From: CAIKMD01 sp035533255
GTDB taxonomy: Bacteria; Pseudomonadota; Alphaproteobacteria; ATCC43930; CGMCC-115725
NCBI GenBank assembly: GCA_035533255.1
Contig: DATLUE010000139.1
Location: forward strand, 1 to 6,117
DNA length: 6,117 bases
Direction: 5' to 3'
A program made the position numbers and the translations under genes. The notes beneath the pieces were generated by a model. It saw nothing but the letters and a program-made list of their open reading frames with translations. It was not told the origin of the DNA and did no database searches. This document shows positions 1 through 5,844 of this stretch, piece after piece (position 1 is the stretch's first letter; every line of letters begins with the position of its first letter).

Positions 1-1
1 A

Positions 2-364
2 CTAATCGGCGTGAATCAGAAACTTCGCACGCCAAGCGTGATAGACGCTGTGGTCGCAAAGGTTGCGCAGAAGCGCATTACCAATTCGAAGGATTTACGA
101 AAGCTCCGTATTATTCTCGTTGACCCGGTCGCGCGCGATAACTTTCTCTCGGAAGAAGGTGACTTGGAGACCGCGATGTTGCGTCTAGGGCCGCCCCCGA
201 ACAAGGAGCAGAGCGGGTTGGCTTCTGAACTCAGCGCGGTCATCGACTCAATGAGGCGCGTGCCGTGGACGGCTATTGCCGAACTGAAGAAAGACCCCGA
301 GATCCTGAAGAAGGTTGATGAAGCCCACGCTTTGCTGCAGTCCCTTCGCGACGCTTTAGGGTGA
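2..364 (+). CDS. ParB-like protein, C-terminal part (5'-truncated by the window edge, tentative)
   Basis: The frame is open from the first bases of the window, so the gene probably starts upstream. A GTG at 11 is a possible internal or alternative start and would give 117 residues. The visible protein is mostly helical and charged. The segment around residues 24-40 from that GTG (SKDLRKLRIILVDPVAR) and the tail 'VPWTAIAELKKDP' resemble what I recall of C-terminal regions of ParB/RepB-type partition or nuclease-like proteins of plasmids and islands. There the N-terminal ParB domain and helix-turn-helix would come first, and both would lie outside this window. That match is from memory and moderate at best. 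It ends 16 bases before the next gene, so the two are probably co-transcribed. If ParB-like, it could act in maintenance of the island or as a regulator. Otherwise it is an unknown protein. Confidence 0.5.
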   Translation, partial: LIGVNQKLRTPSVIDAVVAKVAQKRITNSKDLRKLRIILVDPVARDNFLSEEGDLETAMLRLGPPPNKEQSGLASELSAVIDSMRRVPWTAIAELKKDPEILKKVDEAHALLQSLRDALG

Positions 365-380
365 AGTTGCCGCGAAGGAT

Positions 381-635
381 GTGCCGGATATCAAAATTAT
401 TTTTGCCGCGGGAAAGGAAGTTGGCGTGACGAAGCATTATCCGAAAGGCCTTGATGGCCGTCAGCGCGATCGCGACGGCGAGATCAGGAAAAAGCGCGAT
501 GACACGCTCGTGCGGACGCTCCGCGACGAGTACGGCGAGGATTTCGCGAAGGGCTATCGCTCGGATGCGAAATTAGGAACCGTCCTCAAAGGCGAAGGCG
601 TCGAGACGCTCGATCAGCTTCTCAAGAAGCGTTAG
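381..635 (+). CDS. Small charged protein of unknown function
   Basis: I do not recognise this 84-residue protein. It has a short beta-like start (DIKIIFAAGKEVGV), then a very charged middle (DGRQRDRDGEIRKKRDD), a region with LRDEYGEDFAKGYRSD, and a Lys/Arg-rich end. It has no membrane segment and no cysteines, and is likely a soluble cytoplasmic protein. The GTG at 381 is the only in-frame start after the stop at 357-359, but its purine-rich stretch (GAAGGA, 374-379) sits almost against the codon. A second GTG at 426 has a well-placed AAGGAAG at 414-420, five bases away, and would give a 69-residue product. I keep 381 because the early residues look like real protein. It follows the ParB-like gene closely and is probably in its operon. 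Confidence 0.6.
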   Translation: MPDIKIIFAAGKEVGVTKHYPKGLDGRQRDRDGEIRKKRDDTLVRTLRDEYGEDFAKGYRSDAKLGTVLKGEGVETLDQLLKKR

Positions 636-692
636 GGCGATGGGCGTCCTCGCGACGCCAAAAGCGTTGATAGCAAAGCACGGTCAGCGAAC

Positions 693-1181
693 ATGGCGGG
701 CGATACCGCGACCTGGAAAGACGGGATAACGCTGGGCATCGCGCTCGTCGGCGCGATACTCGGAGTCATGAACACGTGGAATGTGTTTAGCCAGCGACGT
801 GTTCGTCTCCGCGTCACGCCTATGTTCCTTGCGACGACAGGAGGCGAGCCGTTCGGAGCCTCGATCGAGATCATCAACCTCAGCAGCTTCCCGCTTACGA
901 TCGCGGAACTTGGCTTCAAAAGCCGCAAGGGCAAGGTCGTCTTAACGTCGCCTCGCTTTCCCGATGGGCGCGCCTTGCCGCGACGACTTGAATCGCGGGA
1001 GGCTATCTCGGCCATGTTCGGGCCTTCCGAATTCGGGATTCCGTCGGTTCGACTGGGTAGCGCCTACGCTCGAACGGCGTGCGGGCGGACGATCACTGGT
1101 AACAGCCCGGCCGGTCGGCAGTTTAGCCGTATGATTGCCGAGCTTGCGGCGGAGCGCCGCGCGGATAGCCAAGCCTCGTAA
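693..1181 (+). CDS. Single-pass membrane protein with a cytoplasmic beta-rich domain, unknown function
   Basis: The protein has 162 residues. Residues about 11-28 form one hydrophobic helix (GITLGIALVGAILGVMNT), followed by a basic stretch (SQRRVRLRV). By the positive-inside rule the N-terminus faces out and the rest lies in the cytoplasm. Residues about 38-130 look beta-rich (SIEIINLSSFPLTIAELGF, then AYARTACG), compatible with a small immunoglobulin-like fold; the last 25 residues look helical. Similar short membrane-anchored hypothetical proteins are widespread in bacteria, but I know of no assigned role. No strong Shine-Dalgarno sequence precedes the ATG at 693. It lies 57 bases after the small charged gene and ends 9 bases from the stop of the convergent candidate HEPN gene. 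Whether it works with either neighbour is unknown. Confidence 0.65.
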   Translation: MAGDTATWKDGITLGIALVGAILGVMNTWNVFSQRRVRLRVTPMFLATTGGEPFGASIEIINLSSFPLTIAELGFKSRKGKVVLTSPRFPDGRALPRRLESREAISAMFGPSEFGIPSVRLGSAYARTACGRTITGNSPAGRQFSRMIAELAAERRADSQAS

Positions 1182-1190
1182 TGTGCGCGT

Positions 1191-2087
1191 TCATACGGGC
1201 GAAGCCGGTTCGGCGGCTGGAGGAGGGCTTGGCCGCGTCCTCTTATACGCGCCGCAGCTGCCCGAAAACGGGCAACCCGGGCCCGTCGGTGGCTCGAACC
1301 ACTGATACGACATGCAGATCCCGCTATCGAACGTGATGACCGGCTCGGCGGGATTGAGCATCCGCATCAGCATCCTTCCCTGGGTCAGTCCACAAGGGAC
1401 CGGCACGGGTGTCGCGGACAGCAGGCTGTTGAGATAGCGAAAAGAAAGCCCGAGAAATTCGTTGACTGCATCTCGCATCGTCACGAGCCATTTGAAGATG
1501 TCCTCGATGATCAGCGCTCGATCCTCCGAATGCATGCCGGGATGCATATAAGTTACGGTCTGGGATTTCTCGTCGAGATTACACCGGCCGATCTGCCGAT
1601 GCGTAAGCTCGTCCCGGATACGACGAAGCTCGGGATACCAAGTCGCGCCGCGCAGAGCCGCTTTCAGCTCCTCGGGAAAAGGGGGCGGAAGCCGCTCGAA
1701 TTTCGCGAATAGAGTCCGGGTCGATTGCTTCAACCCTCTAACGGCTTTCCGCCTAAAGATTGCGTAGATGACCTCCGCCGCACAATCGGCCGCGGCGTAA
1801 AGTTCGAGCATCGCCGCTTCGACGACAGCGGTAATTTCGGTAGAGTTTAGTGCAGGTGTATAGCCACGTTCGTTCAGCTCGCGACGATCGATTTCGAGAT
1901 TTGGTTTCAGCTTTAACGCGAGCGATTCAAGCGTCACCGCTTTGTGGAAGTGAGCTGCCACTCCGCCGACGAATCTTTGCTCGAGCCGCGTAAAGTCGAA
2001 AGTCGCCTGGTAGAGGTTATTGAATCGACCGACCTCGCCCCAACTCTCGGGAACAAATACGCGTAAATTCGGGAGCTGAAGACCCAT
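1191..2087 (-). CDS. Unknown 298-residue protein with a candidate HEPN ribonuclease motif
   Basis: I do not recognise a named family. Residues 82-114 are a long amphipathic helix (EITAVVEAAMLELYAAADC, then EVIYAIFRRK). A second helical segment ends in LRRIRDELTHR, giving R158-D159-x3-H163. R-x4-6-H with a polar residue straight after the Arg is the catalytic signature of HEPN-fold RNases, found in toxins, abortive-infection proteins and some CRISPR-linked enzymes. The helix-then-RxxxxH layout fits, and HEPN is an inference from it. The N-terminal 80 residues are unassigned. The C-terminal part (from about 225) has four cysteines (C232, C258, C272, C278) and a Pro/Ala tail. The ATG at 2087 is the first start after an in-frame stop six bases upstream, and there is no Shine-Dalgarno sequence. 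It is transcribed alone, away from the tRNA remnant. No partner antitoxin sits beside it on its own strand in this window. Confidence 0.65.
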   Translation of the reverse strand: MGLQLPNLRVFVPESWGEVGRFNNLYQATFDFTRLEQRFVGGVAAHFHKAVTLESLALKLKPNLEIDRRELNERGYTPALNSTEITAVVEAAMLELYAAADCAAEVIYAIFRRKAVRGLKQSTRTLFAKFERLPPPFPEELKAALRGATWYPELRRIRDELTHRQIGRCNLDEKSQTVTYMHPGMHSEDRALIIEDIFKWLVTMRDAVNEFLGLSFRYLNSLLSATPVPVPCGLTQGRMLMRMLNPAEPVITFDSGICMSYQWFEPPTGPGCPFSGSCGAYKRTRPSPPPAAEPASPV

Positions 2088-2093
2088 CGACTA

Positions 2094-2121
2094 TAGATAG
2101 GCGTAATCGCGCCAACGGCAA
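2094..2121 (-). promoter_or_regulatory. Possible promoter of the candidate HEPN gene (leaderless)
   Basis: On the - strand a TTGCCG (2121-2116) is followed after 16 bases by TATCTA (2099-2094), a fair match to -35 and -10 boxes. The predicted transcription start falls on or next to the ATG at 2087, which would give a leaderless mRNA and agrees with the lack of a Shine-Dalgarno sequence. The match is weak enough to arise by chance. Confidence 0.3.
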
Positions 2122-2129
2122 AGGCCGTT
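2114..2129. repeat. Palindrome AACGGC-AAAG-GCCGTT, possible operator
   Basis: This is a perfect 6-bp inverted repeat with a 4-base spacer, lying 26 bases upstream of the candidate HEPN start codon and covering the proposed -35 box. That position would suit an operator bound by a dimeric repressor. It could also be a small hairpin in an RNA, but no T tract follows it on either strand, so it is not a convincing terminator. Confidence 0.35.
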
Positions 2130-2273
2130 ATGAATGGCGGCACTGATCAAGCGAGAAGCTGGGCAAAGTCGAGGATGCCTAGTGCGAGCGATAGCTAGGA
2201 GATCCAGCCCCGTGAACAGAACACCGCATTCTGTTTAGCAAAGTCCGATACCGAGTCCGCCACGGTGAAGAAG

Positions 2274-2294
2274 CGGCACGCAAACGGCACGCAA
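2274..2294. repeat. Tandem direct repeat, CGGCACGCAA twice with an 11-base period
   Basis: CGGCACGCAA occurs at 2274-2283 and again at 2285-2294, separated by a single A. The spacing is about one helical turn, and the pair lies about 90 bases from the tRNA remnant. Phage-type integrases bind 10-bp arm sites, and excisionases bind tandem direct repeats at about this spacing and distance from the crossover core. The repeat itself is plain in the sequence, while its role is inference. Confidence 0.5.
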
Positions 2295-2385
2295 CTGGGT
2301 ATAACCAATTGAATTTGCATTGAGCCAGATTCAACAGTTCGCAACGAAATGCTAGGATTTCCGCCATTGTCCACGCCTTTTCGGC

Positions 2386-2433
2386 CCGCTCATAACGGTG
2401 TTGTCGCAGGTTCGAGTCCTGCCGGGCCCACCA
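2386..2433 (+). pseudogene. 3' half of a tRNA gene (anticodon CAU, likely elongator Met or Ile2): attachment-site remnant
   Basis: The parts visible are the anticodon loop CTCATAA (2389-2395, anticodon CAT 2391-2393), the 3' anticodon strand CGGTG (2396-2400), variable loop TTGTC, T-stem GCAGG/CCTGC around loop TTCGAGT (2406-2422), acceptor strand CGGGCCC (2423-2429), discriminator A2430 and an encoded CCA (2431-2433). The 5' acceptor strand (expected GGGCCCG) and the D-arm are absent upstream. The two bases before CCG (2384-2385) do not pair with the distal end of the 3' anticodon strand, so tRNA identity appears to start at about 2386. Position 72 is C, which argues against initiator tRNA, where it is normally A. 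No functional tRNA can form. The fragment matches the displaced 3' end left when an integrase recombines within the anticodon arm and rebuilds the tRNA at the far end of the element. Confidence 0.8.
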
Positions 2434-2453
2434 TTTTTGTCCGAAGTGATGTC

Positions 2454-3194
2454 ATGAGCGGCAAGATCTATGTCGGGATCGGCGGTTGGACCTACGCGCC
2501 CTGGCGCGGCGTCTTCTATCCCGCCGGGCTGACGCAGAAGCGCGAGCTCGAATATGCGAGCCGGAATCTCACCTCGATCGAGATCAACGGGACGTACTAC
2601 TCGACCTTCAAGCCGACGAGCTGGACCAAGTGGCGCGAGGAAACGCCGCCGGGCTTCGTCTTCTCGGTGAAGGCATCGCGCTACTGCACCAACCGCAAGG
2701 AGCTGACGGCGGCTGGCGAGTCTATGACGCGCTTCATCGGCCAGGGCATGAACGAATTGCGCGACCGCCTCGGGCCGATCAACTGGCAATTCATGGCCAG
2801 CAAGAAATTCGACGCCGCAGATTTCGAAAGTTTTCTCAAATTGCTGCCGCGCGCGGTCGGCGGCCTCCCCCTGCGCCACGCGCTCGAGTTGCGCCATCCG
2901 AGCTTCCAGGACCGGCGGTTTTACGATCTGGCACGCCGCTACAATGCGGCCATCGTCTTTGCCGACGGCGGCGATTTTCCGGTGATCGACGAGGCGACCG
3001 CCGATTTCACTTATGCGCGGCTGATGGGCACGAAGGATGAGATCGAGACCGGCTATACGCCGGCCGCGCTCGACCGCTGGGCCGAACGCGCCCGCGCCTG
3101 GGCGAAGCGCGGCGATGTCTTCCTCTACATGATCTCCGGCGCGAAAGTGCGCGCACCGGCGGCGGCACAAGCGCTGATCGAGCGGCTGCGGTAA
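2454..3194 (+). CDS. DUF72 family protein (YecE-like TIM barrel)
   Basis: The protein has 246 residues, close to the usual length for DUF72. It starts with the family hallmark GIGGWTYAPWRGVFYPAG, then SIEINGTYYSTFKPTSW and GFVFSVKASRY. The LGPINWQF, ALELRHPSF and YARLMG blocks follow, and the C-terminal end is LYMISGAKVRAPAAAQAL, a variant of the usual FNND-type region. DUF72 proteins adopt a TIM-barrel fold. Their biochemical role is not settled. The ATG at 2454 is chosen because family homology begins there; an in-frame ATG at 2349 would translate through the tRNA remnant. The upstream GAAGTGA is a modest ribosome-binding site. In the uninterrupted chromosome this gene lay 20 bases after a tRNA, so it may once have been transcribed from the tRNA promoter. 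It is followed by the BtuF-like gene on the same strand. Confidence 0.9.
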   Translation: MSGKIYVGIGGWTYAPWRGVFYPAGLTQKRELEYASRNLTSIEINGTYYSTFKPTSWTKWREETPPGFVFSVKASRYCTNRKELTAAGESMTRFIGQGMNELRDRLGPINWQFMASKKFDAADFESFLKLLPRAVGGLPLRHALELRHPSFQDRRFYDLARRYNAAIVFADGGDFPVIDEATADFTYARLMGTKDEIETGYTPAALDRWAERARAWAKRGDVFLYMISGAKVRAPAAAQALIERLR

Positions 3195-3267
3195 GCGCGC
3201 GAGCGGAACGTCCGCCGAAAGAAACATGGCCGCGCACGCAAGCGGTGCCGCTGAAAGGCCGAGGACG

Positions 3268-4050
3268 ATGTTTCCGCCCGAGCGGATCGTGTGCCTGACC
3301 GACGAGACCGTCGAGACGCTGTACCTGCTCGGCGAGCAGGATCGCATCGTCGGCGTTTCGGGCTACTGCGTGCGCCCACCCGCGGCGCGCCGCGACAAGC
3401 CGCGGGTTTCGGCGTTCACCTCGGCGGATATCCCGAAGATCCTCGACCTGAAACCCGATCTGATTTTGAGCTTCTCGGATATTCAGGCCGACATCGTCGC
3501 CGCACTGATCCGGCAGGGCGTCGCGGTGCATGCCTTCAACCAGCGCAGCATCGCCGAAATCCTCGCCATGATCCGCATGCTGGGCGCGCTGGTGGGTGCG
3601 GCTGAGCGCGCCGACCGCCTCGCGGAGACCCTGGCCGCCGGTGTCGCCGAGTCCCGACGGGAGGCCGCGCATTTGCCGCGCCGGCCGAAAGTCTATTTCG
3701 AGGAATGGGACGAGCCGATGATCGCCGGCATCGCCTGGGTATCGGAACTGATCGAGGCGGCCGGCGGGGACGATGTCTTCGCCGATCGCGCGCGCGGCAA
3801 ATCCGCGATGGATCGCATCGTGACGGCGGACGCGATCATCGCCCGCGCGCCCGATATCATCATCGGGTCGTGGTGCGGCAAGAAATTCCGACCCGAGAAA
3901 GTCGCGGCGCGCCCCGGATTCGATCGCATCCCGGCGGTGCAGCGCGGCGCGCTCTACGAGATCAAATCGCCGCTGATCTTGCAGCCAGGGCCGGCGGCGC
4001 TGACCGACGGGCTGGCCGTCCTGCAACGCCTGATCGCCGGCGTGGCTTAG
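3268..4050 (+). CDS. BtuF-like cobalamin/metal-chelate binding protein without a signal peptide
   Basis: This 260-residue protein has the class III periplasmic-binding-protein fold of the BtuF/FhuD group (COG0614). The N-lobe starts RIVCLTDETVETLYLLGEQD, with VSAFTSADIPKILDLKPDLI and then FSDIQADI at about 47-76. A helical backbone linker is followed by a C-lobe with YFEEWDEPM (143-151), AGGDDVF (165-171), IIGSWCG (198-204), RPGF (215-218) and LQPGP (238-242). Proteins of this type are usually annotated as cobalamin-binding proteins of ABC importers. The ATG at 3268 is preferred over 3226: it is preceded by GAGG (3261-3264) and family similarity starts immediately. Neither start gives a signal peptide, so the protein may stay in the cytoplasm, which is odd for an importer component. 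No permease or ATPase of the BtuCD type is adjacent. It lies 73 bases after the DUF72 gene, and its stop codon overlaps that of the convergent permease gene. Confidence 0.85.
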   Translation: MFPPERIVCLTDETVETLYLLGEQDRIVGVSGYCVRPPAARRDKPRVSAFTSADIPKILDLKPDLILSFSDIQADIVAALIRQGVAVHAFNQRSIAEILAMIRMLGALVGAAERADRLAETLAAGVAESRREAAHLPRRPKVYFEEWDEPMIAGIAWVSELIEAAGGDDVFADRARGKSAMDRIVTADAIIARAPDIIIGSWCGKKFRPEKVAARPGFDRIPAVQRGALYEIKSPLILQPGPAALTDGLAVLQRLIAGVA

Positions 4051-5801
4051 CCGCCCTCGCGCAGCCCGGTCCGGCGCATCGCCCACCAATAGAGCGCGAT
4101 CAGCGGCACCATCATCGCCATCAGCAGCAGCGTGATCGCGGCCGCGCGGCCGAAGCCGCCATCCTGCCAGATGCTCCAAACGACGACCGGCAAGGTCAGA
4201 TTGTCGCGCGTCGTCAACAGCACCGCGAGGGTAAGCTCGCGGAAGGTCAAGAGCGCGGTCCACAGCCACGCGTAGATCAGGGTCGGCGTCAGCAGCGGCA
4301 GCAGCACGCGACGCAGCACCGTGCCGGCGGCGACGCCGCTCATGGTCGCGGCCTCCTCGAGCTCGCGATGAATCTGAATCAGCGTGCCATTGGTCATGCG
4401 GGTCGCGTAGCTAAGGCGGGCGATCACGAAGACCAACAGCAACAGCCATAAGGTGCCGTAAAGCGGCACGACTCGCTGCACGGCATAGAGGACGAACAGC
4501 AGCACGCCGACCCCGAAGACGATGTTGGGAATCGCATGCGGCAGGAAGGCGATGAAGTCGAAGATCGAGCGGCCGGGAAGCTTCGAGCGCAGGGCGACCC
4601 ACGAGAAGGCGACCGCCAGCGCCAGCGTCACGGTCGGCGTCGCCGCCGTCAGGATCAAGGTGTTGCGTGCGCCGATCAGCGTGATGTCCCACGGAATGCC
4701 GCGGAAATTCGCCAGCGAAACCGAGGCGAAGGCTGCGGCCGAGGGAAGCTGGAAATAGGGCAGCACCGCCGCCCAGATCAGAATCGTCAGCGGCAGCAGC
4801 TTGGCGAGGGTGAAATAGAGCGCGAGAAAGCCCCAGGCCCAGCCGGTGCGGCGGCCGAGCCGGACGAGGCGTGGGCGATAACCCTTGCCGGTCACGACCT
4901 GATAGCGATGCGCCTGCCCCTGCAGCCGGCCGTACCACCAGCTCAAGAGGCCCGCGAGCGCGATCATCACCGTCGACAGCGCGGCGGCGGGACCGTATTC
5001 GGGCAAGCCGTCGGCCGGCGCCAGCTCGTTCACCAGGAAGGTCGAGAAGGTGAAGATCTTGTTCGACCAGCCGATGATCGCCGGCACGTCGAACGCGGCA
5101 AAGCCGATCGTGAAGATGTAGATGCCGGCCGCGAGAATGCCGGGCCAAGCGAGCGGCAGCGTGATGCGCCGCATGATGCCGGCGAAGCCCGCGCCCGACA
5201 TCTGCGCCGATTCCTCGAGGGTCGGGTCGATCGCGCGCAGCACCGCGGCAGTCATGATGAAGCCGATCGGCGCGAGGTTGAGGCCTTGCACCCAGCCCAT
5301 GCCGACGATGCTGGCGATGTTGAACGGCGCGCTCGCGAAGCCCATTGCCCGGACCGCGAAGGCGTTGACGAGGCCGATGCGCGGATGCATCAGAAACAGC
5401 CAGCCCATCGCGGTCGCAAAGCCCGGCACCAGCAGGCCGATGGTCATCACCGTCAGGACGATCGGCTTGCCCGGCAGATCGGTGCGCTCGGTCAGCCAAG
5501 CCGCCGAAACGCCAAAAGCGAGCGCGACCGCGAGCGTGATCAGCGCGACGCCCAGCGTATTCGCCAGCACACGGTAAACGAACGGGTCGCCGAACACCGC
5601 GCTGTAATGAGCGAGGGAATAGCCGGCGCCGGGATCGATCGGCCGGCCCTCGCGAAAGCTCAGCAGCAACACGATGAGGGGCGGCACGACGATGATCGCG
5701 CTCGCGGCGACCGTCACCGCAACCATGACCCAGCCCCAGGGATCGAGAAGCGGCCAGGCGAAGCGCGACGGCCTCCGCGTTGCTAGAACCGCGCCGGCCA
5801 T
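4047..5801 (-). CDS. ABC transporter permease, fused two-domain type (FbpB-like, probably iron(III))
   Basis: The protein has 584 residues and about 12 membrane helices in two homologous halves, as in FbpB/AfuB/SfuB permeases (COG1178). Each half carries an EAA loop that docks on the ATPase. The first is LEESAQMSGAGFAGIMRRI followed by LPLAWP, at about residues 195-219. The second is ELEEAATMSGVAAGTVLRRV followed by LLPLLTP, at about 480-506. Clear helices lie near 24-49, 80-104, 112-138, 320-340, 380-404, 412-441 and 551-574, among others. The ATG at 5801 is chosen because hydrophobic permease sequence follows and the frame upstream overlaps the end of the solute-binding gene in non-protein-like sequence; its ribosome-binding site is weak. 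It sits 43 bases after the solute-binding gene, so one operon is likely. Iron(III) is the commonest substrate of the family, but related transporters carry thiamine, phosphonates or polyamines. Confidence 0.9.
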   Translation of the reverse strand: MAGAVLATRRPSRFAWPLLDPWGWVMVAVTVAASAIIVVPPLIVLLLSFREGRPIDPGAGYSLAHYSAVFGDPFVYRVLANTLGVALITLAVALAFGVSAAWLTERTDLPGKPIVLTVMTIGLLVPGFATAMGWLFLMHPRIGLVNAFAVRAMGFASAPFNIASIVGMGWVQGLNLAPIGFIMTAAVLRAIDPTLEESAQMSGAGFAGIMRRITLPLAWPGILAAGIYIFTIGFAAFDVPAIIGWSNKIFTFSTFLVNELAPADGLPEYGPAAALSTVMIALAGLLSWWYGRLQGQAHRYQVVTGKGYRPRLVRLGRRTGWAWGFLALYFTLAKLLPLTILIWAAVLPYFQLPSAAAFASVSLANFRGIPWDITLIGARNTLILTAATPTVTLALAVAFSWVALRSKLPGRSIFDFIAFLPHAIPNIVFGVGVLLFVLYAVQRVVPLYGTLWLLLLVFVIARLSYATRMTNGTLIQIHRELEEAATMSGVAAGTVLRRVLLPLLTPTLIYAWLWTALLTFRELTLAVLLTTRDNLTLPVVVWSIWQDGGFGRAAAITLLLMAMMVPLIALYWWAMRRTGLREGG

Positions 5802-5844
5802 CGCCTGTGCGTGCGGCGGTCGGCGCGAGACGCGCGTCCAGTCG

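Larger units (their letters stand above)
2088..2385. other. Noncoding end of the island between the HEPN-like gene and the tRNA remnant
   Basis: No convincing gene lies in these 298 bases. They hold the possible HEPN-gene promoter and palindrome at the left, a tandem 10-bp repeat at 2274-2294, and a locally AT-rich stretch at about 2300-2360. A short open frame on the + strand (about 2199-2312, ending KKRHANGTQLGITN) has no ribosome-binding site and looks accidental or a decayed coding end. Such a stretch next to an attachment site often carries recombinase and accessory-factor binding sites. That is inference here. Confidence 0.45.
1..2433. mobile_element. End of an integrated genomic island (partial, runs off the left edge)
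   Basis: The right boundary is the 3' half of a CAU tRNA gene with no 5' half before it, the usual result of tyrosine-recombinase insertion into a tRNA gene. To the left lie proteins of unknown function, a ParB-like C-terminal fragment and a candidate HEPN ribonuclease. To the right lie ordinary chromosomal genes. The left DNA looks less GC-biased at third codon positions by eye, but this was not computed. No integrase, excisionase or transposase is visible, so the element type is not known and the other end must lie outside the window. The alternative is an old rearrangement that broke a tRNA gene without a mobile element. Confidence 0.6.

Noticed and set aside
2118..2137. Inverted partial match (TCATAACGG on the - strand) to the tRNA anticodon region, considered as a second attachment core
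   Set aside because: Only nine bases match without a break, which is expected by chance between a 48-base query and a window of this size.
2199..2312. Short + strand frame ending KKRHANGTQLGITN, considered as the decayed end of an integrase
   Set aside because: No start with a ribosome-binding site, no recombinase active-site residues, and the length is within what chance gives; its repeat content is reported separately.
2349..2453. In-frame upstream extension of the DUF72 gene from an ATG at 2349
   Set aside because: The extension would translate the tRNA remnant and island DNA, and it has no similarity to the family N-terminus. The ATG at 2454 matches the DUF72 start.
3203..3215. GCGGA-ACG-TCCGC hairpin after the DUF72 gene, considered as a terminator
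   Set aside because: The stem is only five base pairs and no T tract follows; the next co-directional gene starts soon after.
2352..3347. Long - strand frame opposite the DUF72 gene (331 residues)
   Set aside because: Its Arg/Ala/Gly-rich composition is typical of antisense frames in high-GC DNA, it has no family features, and the + strand frame is a clear DUF72 protein.
3007..4269. Long - strand frame opposite the BtuF-like gene (420 residues)
   Set aside because: Low-complexity Arg/Asp/Ala composition; it would overlap the permease gene heavily and contradicts the strong BtuF-like match on the + strand.
4536..5786. Long + strand frame opposite the permease (416 residues)
   Set aside because: Arg/Gln/Glu-rich antisense shadow of a clear 12-helix permease.
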